Positions 6,701 to 15,576 of a DNA stretch of 64,000 nucleotides are shown here, piece after piece. Each line of letters begins with the position of its first letter. Within the stretch, counting starts at the first letter, position 1. Position numbers and translations under genes: made by a program. The notes beneath the pieces were generated by a model that was given only the letters and a program-made list of their open reading frames with translations, was not told the DNA's origin and did no database searches. The stretch is from Actinokineospora inagensis DSM 44258 (GTDB lineage: Bacteria > Actinomycetota > Actinomycetes > Mycobacteriales > Pseudonocardiaceae): contig NZ_KI519516.1 in assembly GCF_000482865.1 (NCBI RefSeq), forward strand, positions 359,086-423,085, written 5' to 3'.

Positions 6701-7948
6701 GTGACCACTTCCGAGCGTGAACTGACCACCCCGGCGGGCAAGTCGACCCCGTCCGCCGACCCCGCCCTGCCCGCGCCGCTGGTGCAGTGGCTGGGCGTGG
6801 TGACCCTGGCGTTGGGCGTCTTCGCCATCGTCACCGCGGAGTTGCTGCCGGTCGGGCTGCTGCCCGCGATCTCCGGCGAGATGGGCGTGTCCATCGGCAC
6901 CGCCGGTCTCAGCATCACCCTCTACGGCATCATCGCCGCGCTCACCGCGGTGCCGCTGACCGCCGCGTTCGCCCACCTCGACCGCCGGTTCCTGCTTGCG
7001 GGCCTGATGGCGATCCTCACCGCGGGCAACATCGTCACCGCGATCGCGCCCAACTTCACCGTCCTGCTGCTGGCCCGGATCCTGATGGGCTTCGCGCACG
7101 GCGTGTTCTGGTCCACCACCCCGGCCAGCGCGGTCCGGCTGGTCCCGGCCGCCAAGGCGGTGCGGGCCACCACCGTCGTGCTCTCCGGCATCTCGATCGC
7201 CTCCGTCGCCGGGGTCCCGCTGCTGACCGTGGTCGGCCAGCAGACCGACTGGCGGACCGCGTTCTACGTGATGGCGGGCATCGGCGTGCTGGTCCTGCTC
7301 GGCGCGCTGACCCTGCTGCCCCGGCTGGCCCCGCGCGGCAGCGGTGGGCTGGCGGCGCTGCCCCGGTTGGTCCGCCGCGGCACCCTCGGCGCCGCGGTGC
7401 TGGTCACCAGCCTGGTGATGATCGGCCACTACCTCGCCTTCACCTACATCACGCCGTTCCTGGAGCAGGAGGCGGGCTGGAGCACCGGTTCCATCGGCGC
7501 GATGCTGCTGGTCTTCGGCGTGGCCGGGGTGATCGGCAACTTCCTGATCGGGCCCGCCGTCGGGCGCAACCTGCGCACCGCGCTGGCGGGCAGCCTGCTG
7601 CTGTTCGTGGTCGCCCTGGCCGGTCTCTCGCTGCTCGGCGAGTTCAAGGCGGCGACCGTGGTCCTGCTGGTCGCCTGGGGCCTCGCCTACGCGGCGCTGC
7701 CGGTCTGCCTGCAGACCTGGGTGCTCAAGTCCAGCCCGGACGCCCCGGACGGCGCGTCCTCGTTCTACATCACGTCGTTCAACTTCTCGATCGCCCTGGG
7801 CGCCTTCGCGGGCGGCCGGGTGGTCGACGGGATCGGCCTGGGCACCATCACCTGGGTCGCCGCGGCGCTGGCCGCGGTCGCGCTGCTGGTCGTGCTCGCC
7901 GCCCGCCGGGTGGGCGAGCCCGCCCCGGACGCGGTGACCGCCGACTAG
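6701..7948 (+). CDS. MFS transporter (DHA1-type efflux)
   Basis: This 415-residue inner-membrane protein has about 12 hydrophobic helices. The first starts near residue 27 (LGVVTLALGVFAIVTAELLP). The LARILMGFAHGVFWS segment in the fifth helix is typical of AraJ/DHA1 exporters. The GTG at 6701 follows GGAGCAGAA. It is the last gene of the reductase-CMD-MFS operon and ends just before a 14-bp hairpin. It probably exports a compound handled by the two enzymes. The substrate is not deducible. Confidence 0.9.
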   Translation: MTTSERELTTPAGKSTPSADPALPAPLVQWLGVVTLALGVFAIVTAELLPVGLLPAISGEMGVSIGTAGLSITLYGIIAALTAVPLTAAFAHLDRRFLLAGLMAILTAGNIVTAIAPNFTVLLLARILMGFAHGVFWSTTPASAVRLVPAAKAVRATTVVLSGISIASVAGVPLLTVVGQQTDWRTAFYVMAGIGVLVLLGALTLLPRLAPRGSGGLAALPRLVRRGTLGAAVLVTSLVMIGHYLAFTYITPFLEQEAGWSTGSIGAMLLVFGVAGVIGNFLIGPAVGRNLRTALAGSLLLFVVALAGLSLLGEFKAATVVLLVAWGLAYAALPVCLQTWVLKSSPDAPDGASSFYITSFNFSIALGAFAGGRVVDGIGLGTITWVAAALAAVALLVVLAARRVGEPAPDAVTAD

Positions 7949-7955
7949 TCCCACT

Positions 7956-7988
7956 GGTCCGCGCGGGCCAGGACGGCCCGCGCGGACC
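7956..7988 (+). terminator. hairpin terminator after MFS gene
   Basis: A perfect 14-bp stem, GGTCCGCGCGGGCC (7956-7969) with GGCCCGCGCGGACC (7975-7988), has a 5-nt loop. It starts 8 nt after the MFS stop and has no U-tract, as is common in high-GC actinobacteria. Confidence 0.75.
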
Positions 7989-8144
7989 ACGGCAAAGTCC
8001 GCACTTGCACCGAATGGGTGTGATGCGCGGCACCTTCCCGTTTCGTCGTGGGTGGACATTGATTCACGGTATTCTGCGACGCGCGGAAGACTCTTGTCAT
8101 GATTAGAGCTGACTGTTCACCCTGCTTGATCACCAAGATGGCGA

Positions 8145-8163
8145 ATTCGGAGAGCTCCGGAAT
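8145..8163. promoter_or_regulatory. candidate operator upstream of LuxR gene
   Basis: ATTCGGAG (8145-8152) and CTCCGGAAT (8155-8163) form an inverted repeat with a 2-nt spacer and one inserted base. It lies in an unusually A+T-rich 220-bp leader region about 45 nt upstream of the LuxR-type gene. Autoregulation is a guess from position. Confidence 0.3.
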
Positions 8164-8207
8164 AGCGCCTTGGGCGCCCGGTGTGTTGCCAAGGGGAGGG
8201 GATTCAC

Positions 8208-8915
8208 ATGACCGACGGTGTAGACAGCCCGTTATCCATCTCGGTCGCGATGGTGGTCCGCAACGAGCTCCACCGCTACGGCGTGGAGAAGATGATCGCG
8301 GCGGGGGGCGTCGCCGGTACCGTCTACTGCGTGCCGACCGCCGCCGAGGCGGTCGAACTGGCCGGGCGCGTCCGGGTCGACGTGCTGGTGGTCGACTGCG
8401 CGGCGCTCGACGACGACGGCACCGACGAGATCCTGCTGCGCGCCAAGGCGCTGGGGGTCAACGTGTTGTGGCTGGCCGACGACGCGCTGCCCTACGAGCG
8501 GCTCTCGCTGCTGCGCTGCGGCGGCTGCCTGCCGGTCGGCCAGCTCAGCCCGGAGAGCCTGCGCGACGCGCTGCTGCGCACCCACCGCGGGGAGACGGTG
8601 ATGCCGAGCAGCCTGGTGGAGACCCTGGTCGACATCGCCCAGGACCGGCTGCGCGAGCCGCGGTCGTGGGCCCGGGTCCGGTTCACCCCGCGTGAGCGGC
8701 AGGTCACCGGCCTGCTCGTCGACGGGTTGAGCAACAAGCAGATCGCCCGCAGGCTGCGCATTTCCGAACACGGCGCGAAAAGGCTGGTGGCGAACATACT
8801 GGCCAAACTCGACTGCACGAACCGGACCCTCGCCGTGTCGAAGATCCTCCGTGAGGGCCACATCGAGGAATATGCCGATGCCGCCCCCCTCGACACCCTT
8901 GTGGTCGGCCGCTGA
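8208..8915 (+). CDS. LuxR-type response regulator-like protein
   Basis: This 235-residue regulator has a receiver-like N-terminal half (VDVLVVDCAALDDDG around residues 63-77, with an Asp that could be the phospho-acceptor). Its C-terminal LuxR/NarL helix-turn-helix is FTPRERQVTGLLVDGLSNKQ... EHGAKRLVANILAKL, residues about 160-215. The ATG at 8208 has AAGGGGAGGGG 7 nt upstream. No sensor kinase is adjacent, so it is an orphan of the AmfR/BldM-like kind seen in sporulating actinomycetes. The targets are unknown. It is flanked by terminators on both sides and is probably monocistronic. Confidence 0.88.
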   Translation: MTDGVDSPLSISVAMVVRNELHRYGVEKMIAAGGVAGTVYCVPTAAEAVELAGRVRVDVLVVDCAALDDDGTDEILLRAKALGVNVLWLADDALPYERLSLLRCGGCLPVGQLSPESLRDALLRTHRGETVMPSSLVETLVDIAQDRLREPRSWARVRFTPRERQVTGLLVDGLSNKQIARRLRISEHGAKRLVANILAKLDCTNRTLAVSKILREGHIEEYADAAPLDTLVVGR

Positions 8916-9008
8916 CCCCTTTTCGGCGGTCTTGTTCGCTTTATCTGGAACTGCTCGCCGGCCGGTTCGGCCCGGGTGCGCCAGGAACGCGCGCCCGACC
9001 GCCGTCAT

Positions 9009-9052
9009 GCCCGCTGGTGCCGGTCCGCGCACCCGGACCGGCACCAGCGGGC
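9009..9052. terminator. bidirectional hairpin terminator
   Basis: A perfect 19-bp stem, GCCCGCTGGTGCCGGTCCG (9009-9027) and its complement (9034-9052), has a 6-nt loop. It sits between the convergent LuxR (+) and SDR (-) genes and abuts the SDR stop codon at 9054-9056. It can serve both strands. Confidence 0.85.
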
Positions 9053-9053
9053 G

Positions 9054-9815
9054 TCAGGACGGCTGGCCGGTCGGCATGACGGTGACCCGCTGCAGGTTGA
9101 CGTGGGCGGGCAGCCCGGCCAGGAACTCCACCACGGCGGCGACGTCGTCCGGCTCCAGCCAGGTGGTGCTCCGCCGGGCATCGGCCAGCCAGTCCAGGGC
9201 GTCCTGGTCGGTCACGTGGCCCTGCAGCTCGGTGGCCACCAGCCCCGGCTCCAGGGCGCTGACCCGGATCCCCTTGCCACCCAGTTCGGCGCGCAGCGTG
9301 CGGGCCAACTGGGTGGTGTAGGCCTTGCTGCCCGCGTAGACGGCGAAGTTCGGGAAGATGTTCTCCGCAGCGATGGACGACGTGGTCACCAGGTCGGCCA
9401 CCCTGCCCTGCTCGGCGACCTCCACCAGGTGCGGCACGAACGCGCCCATGGTGTGGGTGAGCGCGGTGACGTTCACGTCGATCTGGTGCTGCCACTGGTG
9501 CCGGGGCAGCTCCTCGACCGGCGCGGGCAGCATGACACCGGCGTTGGCGAACACCAGGTCCGCCGGGCCCAGCTCGGCGTGCACCCGGTCGGCGGCGCGG
9601 TAGAGCGACTCGGTGTCGGTGACGTCGGCCTCGAGTGCGACGGCCTTGCCGCCCGCCCGCTCGACGTCGGCGACCAGCTCGGTCAGCCGGTCGCCGCGGC
9701 GGGCGACGGCGACCACGGTGGCCCCCGCGGCCGCCAACCGCCGCGCGCTCGCCGCGCCGATCCCGCTGGACGCCCCGGTGACCACCGCGACCCGACCGGT
9801 CAGCGCTGCGCTCAT
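9054..9815 (-). CDS. SDR-family NAD(P)-dependent oxidoreductase
   Basis: This 253-residue classical short-chain dehydrogenase/reductase has the cofactor loop TGASSGIG (residues about 14-21), NAG (FANAGVM), catalytic Ser (TTSSIAAEN) and YxxxK (VYAGSKAY). The ATG at 9813-9815 has CGAAGGAG about 8 nt upstream, and the frame before it is junk. It is divergent to an XRE/MmyB-type regulator (9967), the same pairing logic as at 4151-5203. That regulator probably controls it. The substrate is unknown. Confidence 0.92.
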   Translation of the reverse strand: MSAALTGRVAVVTGASSGIGAASARRLAAAGATVVAVARRGDRLTELVADVERAGGKAVALEADVTDTESLYRAADRVHAELGPADLVFANAGVMLPAPVEELPRHQWQHQIDVNVTALTHTMGAFVPHLVEVAEQGRVADLVTTSSIAAENIFPNFAVYAGSKAYTTQLARTLRAELGGKGIRVSALEPGLVATELQGHVTDQDALDWLADARRSTTWLEPDDVAAVVEFLAGLPAHVNLQRVTVMPTGQPS

Positions 9816-9966
9816 GGACTGGCTCCTTCGTTGTGCCGGTGGCCACGCGGGCCTGGTACGCCCCAGCAAACCAACGCGGTAACCCTTGTGGGGGGCCGGA
9901 AGCGGCCCCGTTCGACCTAGGACCGGCAGACCCACCCGACGCCGGTCGCCGACGAAGTGGAGTCCA

Positions 9967-10821
9967 GTGCAGACCAACATCGAGCTCAAGGAGTTCCTGC
10001 GGTCCCGCCGCGACCGGCTCAGCGCCGACGAGACCGTCGCCGTCGGCGCCGGACCGCGCCGGGTGCCGGGCCTGCGCCGCGAGGAGGTCGCCCGGCTCGC
10101 CGGGGTCAGCGTCGACTACTACGCCCGGCTGGAACAGGGCCGCAACCTCAACGTCTCCGACGAGGTCATCGCCGCCGTCGGCCGCGCCCTGCGCCTCGAC
10201 GACGTCGAGCACGCCCACCTGGCGCGGCTGGTCCGCCGGGACCGGATCCGCGGCCGCTGCCCCGGTACGGTCCAGCGCGTCCGGCACAGCGTCCGCACCC
10301 TGCTGCGGTCGCTGGACACCGCCGGGTGTCCCGCGTTCGTGTTCGGCCGCCGGATGGACGTCCTGGCGGGCAACCGGCTGGGCGCCGCGCTGGTCACCGA
10401 CTTCGACACCCGGCCGCGCCGGGACCGCAACATGCTCCGCTACGTCTTCCTCGACCCCGCCGCGCAAACCCTTTACACCGACTGGGACGACGTCGCCAGG
10501 GAGAGCGTCGCCATCCTCCGCCTGGACGCGGGCCGCCACCCCGACGACCCCCTGCTCACCGAGTTGGTCGACGACCTGGCCGCCCGCAGCCCCGAGTTCC
10601 GCCGCTGGTGGGCCGCCGCCGACGTCCGCGAGCGCAGCCACGGCACCAAGAGCTACCACCACCCCCTCGTCGGCGACCTCACCGTCGACTACGAGTGCCT
10701 CACCCTCCCCGCCGACCCCGACCAGACCCTCTGCGTCTACACCCCCCGCCCCGGCTCCCCGTCCGCCGACGCCATCCGCCTGCTCGCGGGCCTGACGATC
10801 GCCCCGTCCGGTCTGAGCTGA
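9967..10821 (+). CDS. XRE-family regulator with MmyB-like ligand domain
   Basis: This 284-residue paralogue of the regulator at 4151-5011 has an HTH at about 5-62 (LKEFLRSRRDRLS, GLRREEVARLAGVSVDYYAR, LEQGRNLNVSDEV) and a C-terminal MmyB-type domain with RYVFLDPAAQTLYTDWDDVA and SYHHPLVGDLTVDYE. The GTG at 9967 follows GAAGTGGAGT. It stands divergent to an SDR gene over 151 bp and probably represses it in response to a small hydrophobic ligand (family inference). Confidence 0.9.
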   Translation: MQTNIELKEFLRSRRDRLSADETVAVGAGPRRVPGLRREEVARLAGVSVDYYARLEQGRNLNVSDEVIAAVGRALRLDDVEHAHLARLVRRDRIRGRCPGTVQRVRHSVRTLLRSLDTAGCPAFVFGRRMDVLAGNRLGAALVTDFDTRPRRDRNMLRYVFLDPAAQTLYTDWDDVARESVAILRLDAGRHPDDPLLTELVDDLAARSPEFRRWWAAADVRERSHGTKSYHHPLVGDLTVDYECLTLPADPDQTLCVYTPRPGSPSADAIRLLAGLTIAPSGLS

Positions 10822-10925
10822 CCCTCCCTTACGACTTCCCGCTCCCCACCTTGACCACGGCCGCGGCGGCTGTCGAGCGCCAACACGGACGTCTGGCATC
10901 CGAGTCGACACCTACGCCGCCCTGA

Positions 10926-10955
10926 CCGCCGCGCACGCGTTGGTGCGCGCGGCGG
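10926..10955. terminator. hairpin terminator between convergent genes
   Basis: CCGCCGCGCAC pairs with GTGCGCGCGGCGG, leaving a 2-nt bulge and a 6-nt loop. It lies between the XRE (+) and MHS transporter (-) genes, 8 nt from the end of the latter. Confidence 0.65.
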
Positions 10956-10963
10956 AGTAAGCG

Positions 10964-12238
10964 CTACCGGAGATCCGTGCCCTTGGTCTCGGGCACGCTC
11001 AGGATCACCACGAACGCGATGACGGCCGCTCCGGACAAGTACCAGAAGAAGACGGTCGACATGCCCGCGTCAGCAAGGGCGGTTACGACCAACGGTGCGG
11101 TACCCCCGAACAGGGCCACGGTCAGGTTGTACCAAGCCCCGATGCCAAGGCCACGCAGTTCGGTGGGGAACAACTCGCTCATGATGGCCGGGGCCACCGA
11201 GGTCATCGCCGTGTACAGGGCAATGCCGACGCAGAAGGCCACGAGCAGGTTCGACAGTCCCGGGCGGACGAACGTGGACAGGGGGTAGCTCAGGATCGCG
11301 GTGGCGCCAGCCCATACGAGCAGTTGGGGCTTCCGTCCGAACCGGTCCGCCACCGCGCCCATCGGGTACTGCAAGAGCACGAACAACGCTGTCGCGATCG
11401 ATAGCGCCAGAAACACATCGGTGTCGTTGGCCTTGCGGGCGTTGATGGCGAACGGGGTAAGAGCACTGAAGAACGTGTAATAGCACAGGGTCGACAGCAT
11501 CGTGAACCCCACAAGCTGACCGACGGCCTTGGGGTGGTGCCGCAGCGTTGACAGCAACGGGTTACTCAACCCGCGCGCCTTGTCCTTGTTGTCCTCGAAC
11601 TGATCCGTCTCTTCAAGCGTGCGGCGCAGCACCAGCCCGAGTAGACCCAGGACGCCGCCCACAAGGAACGGAATCCGCCAGCCGTAAGAGCCCATGTCCG
11701 CCTTCCCCAAGCCACTGTTGAGGAAGTAACCGAGCAACGACGCGATCAACACCGACACGCCCGTGGAGATGTAGAAGAACGCCGAGTACCGCCCCCGCCG
11801 CGCACTCGGCGCGATCTCCCCGAGGTACGCGGACGCGTTCGACACCTCACCCCCCATCGACACACCCTGCACGATCCTGGCCACCAGCAACAAAACCGGC
11901 GCCAACCACCCCACCTGCGCGTACGTCGGCAACACCGCGATCACCAACGACGCCCCCGCCATCGCCGTGATCGTCAACAACATCGCAGGCCGCCGCCCCC
12001 GCGTATCCGCGAAGCGACCAAGCAAAAACCCACCCAACGGCCGAAAGAAGAACGCCAACGCGTAGGTTGCGAACGTCGCGATGAGCCCCTTGCTCCCCGG
12101 CGCGAACAACGCGTTCGCGATGTACGTACTGAACGTCGCATAGACCGTCCAGTCATACCACTCGATGGCATTACCGACACTCGCGGCGAACAGCTTGCGT
12201 ACCGGTAAGCGATGTCGTTCGGTGATGGTGCCGACCAC
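10964..12238 (-). CDS. MFS transporter, metabolite:H+ symporter (MHS) family
   Basis: This 424-residue inner-membrane transporter resembles the ProP/KgtP (MHS) family. The N-terminus RKLFAASVGNAIEWYDW is the family hallmark (GNxxEWYD), and LGRFADTRGRRPAM is the loop 2-3 motif. About 12 hydrophobic helices follow. I chose the GTG at 12236-12238 because GGGAGG lies about 6 nt upstream; the open frame before it overlaps the divergent gene. It likely imports an organic acid, betaine or proline-type solute with protons. It faces a RutE-like reductase gene. Confidence 0.9.
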   Translation of the reverse strand: MVGTITERHRLPVRKLFAASVGNAIEWYDWTVYATFSTYIANALFAPGSKGLIATFATYALAFFFRPLGGFLLGRFADTRGRRPAMLLTITAMAGASLVIAVLPTYAQVGWLAPVLLLVARIVQGVSMGGEVSNASAYLGEIAPSARRGRYSAFFYISTGVSVLIASLLGYFLNSGLGKADMGSYGWRIPFLVGGVLGLLGLVLRRTLEETDQFEDNKDKARGLSNPLLSTLRHHPKAVGQLVGFTMLSTLCYYTFFSALTPFAINARKANDTDVFLALSIATALFVLLQYPMGAVADRFGRKPQLLVWAGATAILSYPLSTFVRPGLSNLLVAFCVGIALYTAMTSVAPAIMSELFPTELRGLGIGAWYNLTVALFGGTAPLVVTALADAGMSTVFFWYLSGAAVIAFVVILSVPETKGTDLR

Positions 12239-12458
12239 GTTCGACCTCCCTGTGCGCTGGGTGTTGACCTGGCTGGTGGACCCCGGTGTGCCGGGGGCGC
12301 GGTAGGGTCCCGCCGTCGATCCTCGGGACAGGGCGGGGGTCCCGCTGGGTGGCTGGTCCGATCGGGTGTGACGGCCGTCATGGTGGCAGGTGGAAATAGT
12401 CAAACGCTCAATCAAGTTGTGCTGGGTGGCCGCACCGCCTACCGAGGAGCCAACCGAC

Positions 12459-13070
12459 ATGACCGCCATCGAGACCAGCCCGATCCTCCGCCTCACCGAG
12501 GACGCCCAGGACCTGCTGTTCCGGGAGGCCCGCACGGCCAACGCGTTCTCGGCGGAGCCGGTCACCGAGGAGCAGGTCCAGGCCATCTACGAACTGGTCA
12601 AGTGGGCCCCCACCGCGATGAACTCGCAGCCGCTGCGGGTGCTGCTGGTCCGCACCCCCGAGGCGCGCGAGCGGCTGCTCACCCACATGTCCGAGGGCAA
12701 CCGGGCGAAGACCGGCACCGCCCCGCTGGTGGCCGTGCTGGCCGCCGACACCGACTTCCACGAGCACCTGCCGACCGTCTTCCCGCACTTCCCGGGCGCC
12801 AAGGACGCGTTCGCCGACCCGGCGCCGCGCGCGGAGACCGCCCGGTTCAACGCGCTGCTGCAGGCGGGCTACTTCGTGCTGGGTGTCCGCGCCGCCGGGC
12901 TGGCCGCCGGGCCGATGGCCGGGTTCGACGCCAAGGGCCTCGACGCCGACTTCTTCCCGGACGGCCGCCTGCGCTCGCTGATCGTGGTCAACATCGGCAA
13001 CCCCGCCGAGAACGCGTGGTTCGACCGCAACCCGCGCCTGGACTACGACCAGGTCGTGCAGTCCGTCTGA
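12459..13070 (+). CDS. malonic semialdehyde reductase (RutE-like nitroreductase family)
   Basis: This 203-residue flavoprotein of the nitroreductase fold is close in length and motifs to RutE/YdfG-type 3-hydroxypropionate dehydrogenase. NAFSAEPVTEEQVQAIYELV, KWAPTAMNSQPLRVLLV (FMN phosphate and ring contacts) and the C-terminal NIGNP segment are visible. The ATG at 12459 follows GAGGAG. The expected reaction is reduction of malonic semialdehyde with NAD(P)H. No other rut genes are present, so the physiological substrate is open. It is divergent to an MHS transporter and ends at a hairpin. Confidence 0.82.
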   Translation: MTAIETSPILRLTEDAQDLLFREARTANAFSAEPVTEEQVQAIYELVKWAPTAMNSQPLRVLLVRTPEARERLLTHMSEGNRAKTGTAPLVAVLAADTDFHEHLPTVFPHFPGAKDAFADPAPRAETARFNALLQAGYFVLGVRAAGLAAGPMAGFDAKGLDADFFPDGRLRSLIVVNIGNPAENAWFDRNPRLDYDQVVQSV

Positions 13071-13084
13071 CCCCCTGACGACAG

Positions 13085-13115
13085 GAGGCCCCGCCGACAG
13101 CCGCGGCGGGGCCTC
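13085..13115. terminator. bidirectional hairpin terminator
   Basis: GAGGCCCCGCC (13085-13095) pairs with GGCGGGGCCTC (13105-13115). TTAAAT follows on the + strand. It lies between the convergent reductase (+) and LVIVD (-) genes. Confidence 0.8.
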
Positions 13116-13127
13116 TTAAATCCTTGC

Positions 13128-14561
13128 CTACCCGTTGTAAGAGTTCTGGGTTTGCACGTTCAGCTCGTTCCACCGGTAGGACTTGGCCTGGTCGGTTTCA
13201 GGGTCGTTGACCTCAAGCACGTCCAGGCCCTTGCCGAGACCGGACGCGTAGATGTAGCCGTTGTAGTAGTAGGCCGACCACACACCACCCGCCTCGGCGG
13301 GGTCCGCAGCCGGACCGCGGTCGAAGAAGCCGATCGCCCGTGGCCGCCTCGAGTCCGTGAAGTCGACCACCTGCACGCCGCCCATGTACCAGGCCTGGAC
13401 CATGATGTCGCGGCCCGGGATGGGCAGCAGCGAACCGTTGTGCGCCACGCAGTTCTCCGCGTCGGTCTGCTCGCGGTCGATCTTGTAGTAGCTGCGGAAC
13501 TCCAGCAGCCGCTGGTCACCGCGCCCGGTGATGTCGTACACCGCGTCCGCGCCGCGGACCGGGCCGATCCTCGGGTTGCACGTCGCCGCGCCGCCACCGC
13601 CCAGCTCGTCGGTGAAGATGACCTTCGTCCCGGCGTTGTTGAACGTCGCCGAGTGCCAGAACGCGAAGTGCTGGTCGTCCTCCACCCGGTTGATCACCCG
13701 GGGCCGCTCCCGGTCGGAGATGTCCATCAGCACGCCGTCACCCATGCAGGCACCGGCCGCGAGGTTCTTCGACGGGTACACGGTGATGTCGTGGCAGCCG
13801 GAAGTCGTTGACACGTAACCGGAGTCCACTGTGCCGGGTACACCGGGGTTGCCGCCGTCCGGGAACAGGTTCGGTGTCGCGACCACCGCTGCCGCGCCGG
13901 GGTTCTTCAACGGCACCTTGATGATGGTGATGGAGTCGTGCGGCGGTTGGCACTTGGAGATCTCGGGCGCGGGGGCGTAAGAGGACACGTACAGGTACAC
14001 GTCCTTGCCGCGCTTGTCCGGCACCAGCGTGTGCGTGTGCGATCCGCAAGAGGTCTCGATTGACTTGATGTAGCGCGGGTTTCGCTTGTCGCTGATGTCG
14101 AAGATCTTCATGCCCTCCCAGTACGGCTTGGTGCCGTCGTTCTGGGCGACCGAGGCGCACGAGTTGTCGCTGCGCCGCGAGTCGGTGGACACGAACAGCA
14201 GGTTGCCGCTCACGGACACGTCGTTCTGCGAACCCGGGCACAAGACCTGGCTGACGATCGCGGGCTGCCGCGGGTTCTTGATGTCGTAGACGGTCAACCC
14301 GAGGTAGTTGCCGACGATGGCGTAGTCGCCGGTGAAGGCGATGTCGGTTCCGGTCGACCCGGTGCCCTTGAGCGGGGCGGTCGCCGGGATGTTGGCGATG
14401 TGCTTGACATTGGGGCTGGTCACGATCTCGTCCGGGCCGGGGAACTGGCTCTGGGCGGCGACCGACGACGCCCCGAGCAGACCCGCGGCGGCCAGCGTCG
14501 CTGCCGAGACAGCGGCGACCGCGGAGCTCACCGTCCACCTGCCGCGTCGGGATGAAGGCAC
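13128..14561 (-). CDS. secreted LVIVD-repeat beta-propeller-like protein
   Basis: This 477-residue exported protein has a signal peptide in residues 1-38: RRGRW, a long Ala/Val segment, then SVAAQSQ as the cleavage region. Repeated LVIVD-type units follow (GNYLGLTVYDIKNPRQP, MKIFDISDKRNPRYI, GVLMDISDRERPRVI, VQVVDFTDSRRPRAI). Such units form a seven-bladed propeller-like surface protein. Cys and His residues recur (SCGSHTHTLV, GCHDITVY, CVAHNG), so metal binding is possible. The GTG at 14559-14561 has GAGAGGGG 8 nt upstream. It is divergent to a DUF305 lipoprotein gene, a pairing that suggests a shared extracytoplasmic role. The function is unknown. Confidence 0.85.
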   Translation of the reverse strand: MPSSRRGRWTVSSAVAAVSAATLAAAGLLGASSVAAQSQFPGPDEIVTSPNVKHIANIPATAPLKGTGSTGTDIAFTGDYAIVGNYLGLTVYDIKNPRQPAIVSQVLCPGSQNDVSVSGNLLFVSTDSRRSDNSCASVAQNDGTKPYWEGMKIFDISDKRNPRYIKSIETSCGSHTHTLVPDKRGKDVYLYVSSYAPAPEISKCQPPHDSITIIKVPLKNPGAAAVVATPNLFPDGGNPGVPGTVDSGYVSTTSGCHDITVYPSKNLAAGACMGDGVLMDISDRERPRVINRVEDDQHFAFWHSATFNNAGTKVIFTDELGGGGAATCNPRIGPVRGADAVYDITGRGDQRLLEFRSYYKIDREQTDAENCVAHNGSLLPIPGRDIMVQAWYMGGVQVVDFTDSRRPRAIGFFDRGPAADPAEAGGVWSAYYYNGYIYASGLGKGLDVLEVNDPETDQAKSYRWNELNVQTQNSYNG

Positions 14562-14726
14562 GCTGCTTACCCCTCTCGTGCAGACCTGGGACTTAGCAGT
14601 ATCGAGCCGTTCGTCCCGGTTCAACCAGCGCCGATAGTGGGGTTTTTTCACCACTTGGTCACAGTCTGTCGCCAAACGTCCGGCTCGGGTACGGTCGGGG
14701 GCCGGACCCGCGACGGGAGGGCTGCC

Positions 14727-15383
14727 ATGCTCGGTCGGCGGATTGTGTGCGGTGTGCTAGTGCTGTTCCTCGCGGCCGGTGTTGCCGCTTGTACCACCGA
14801 ACCAACCGCGCACAACCCGGTTGTGCAGCCCGGCAAGCCCGGTGAGGACAACCGGACGCTGTCGCCGCAAGAGGCTCAGGTTGGCACCGCGGCCGACAGG
14901 CCCAACGACGCCGACCTCGACTACGCGCGGATGATGATCGTCCACCACCAGCAGGCCATCGACATGGCCGCGCTCGCCCCCGACCGCGCCGCCAACCCCA
15001 CGCTCAAGGCGTTCGCCGCCCGGGTCGCCGACAGCCAGGGCCCGGAGATCGCCGTGATGAACGGCTGGCTGCGCGCTGTCGGCCAGCCCGAGGTCGACCC
15101 CCACCAGTCCGACCACCCAGCCGATCACGCGGGTCACGACATGGGCCACACGATGCCGGGGATGGCGACCCCGGAGCAGGTGGCGCGGCTCAGGGCCGCC
15201 ACCGGGCCCGCGTTCGACACGCTGTTCGTCCAGCTCATGACCCGCCACCACCAGGGCGCGATCGAGATGGCCAACGCCGTGCGCCGGACCGGTTCGGCCG
15301 GGAAGATCCAGGAATGGGCGGACAACGTGGTCGCCGAGCAGTCCGCCGAGATCCAGCGGATGACCGCCATCGGCAAGCCTTGA
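14727..15383 (+). CDS. DUF305 family lipoprotein
   Basis: This 218-residue predicted lipoprotein has the signal segment [18 protein letters not shown] with lipobox VAAC (Cys 22). Two DUF305 halves follow, each with a metal-binding-looking motif: [13 protein letters not shown] (residues about 71-83) and [13 protein letters not shown] (about 171-183). A His-rich linker ([17 protein letters not shown]) lies between. The HHQxAIxMA motif is diagnostic of PF03713. Copper or other metal binding outside the membrane is plausible but unproven. It is divergent to the LVIVD gene and is followed by an 18-bp hairpin. Confidence 0.88.
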   Translation: MLGRRIVCGVLVLFLAAGVAACTTEPTAHNPVVQPGKPGEDNRTLSPQEAQVGTAADRPNDADLDYARMMIVHHQQAIDMAALAPDRAANPTLKAFAARVADSQGPEIAVMNGWLRAVGQPEVDPHQSDHPADHAGHDMGHTMPGMATPEQVARLRAATGPAFDTLFVQLMTRHHQGAIEMANAVRRTGSAGKIQEWADNVVAEQSAEIQRMTAIGKP

Positions 15384-15390
15384 TCATCAG

Positions 15391-15443
15391 TGGCTCGACC
15401 CAGGGGGCTGCCAGGGTCTCGACCTGCCCCCTGGGTCGAACCA
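15391..15443 (+). terminator. long hairpin terminator after DUF305 gene
   Basis: A 14-bp perfect stem, TCGACCCAGGGGGC (15395-15408) with GCCCCCTGGGTCGA (15426-15439), is extended by four more pairs beyond one mismatch. The loop is 17 nt and there is no U-tract. Confidence 0.8.
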
Positions 15444-15576
15444 CCAGTTGTCCACAGGCGGGGGAAACCGGGGAGCGGGGGTTCGAGCGGGCTCGCTAGC
15501 ATCGCGGGTGCCGGTCGCGGACGTGACCGAAACGCGTGGTCACACCCGATGTGACCGGAACACCCGAGGAGCAGTC

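Noticed and set aside
15384..15576. T-box leader upstream of thrS
   Set aside because: The strong hairpin is explained as the terminator of the preceding gene. No specifier loop, T-box sequence or antiterminator could be traced, and the stem has no U-run.
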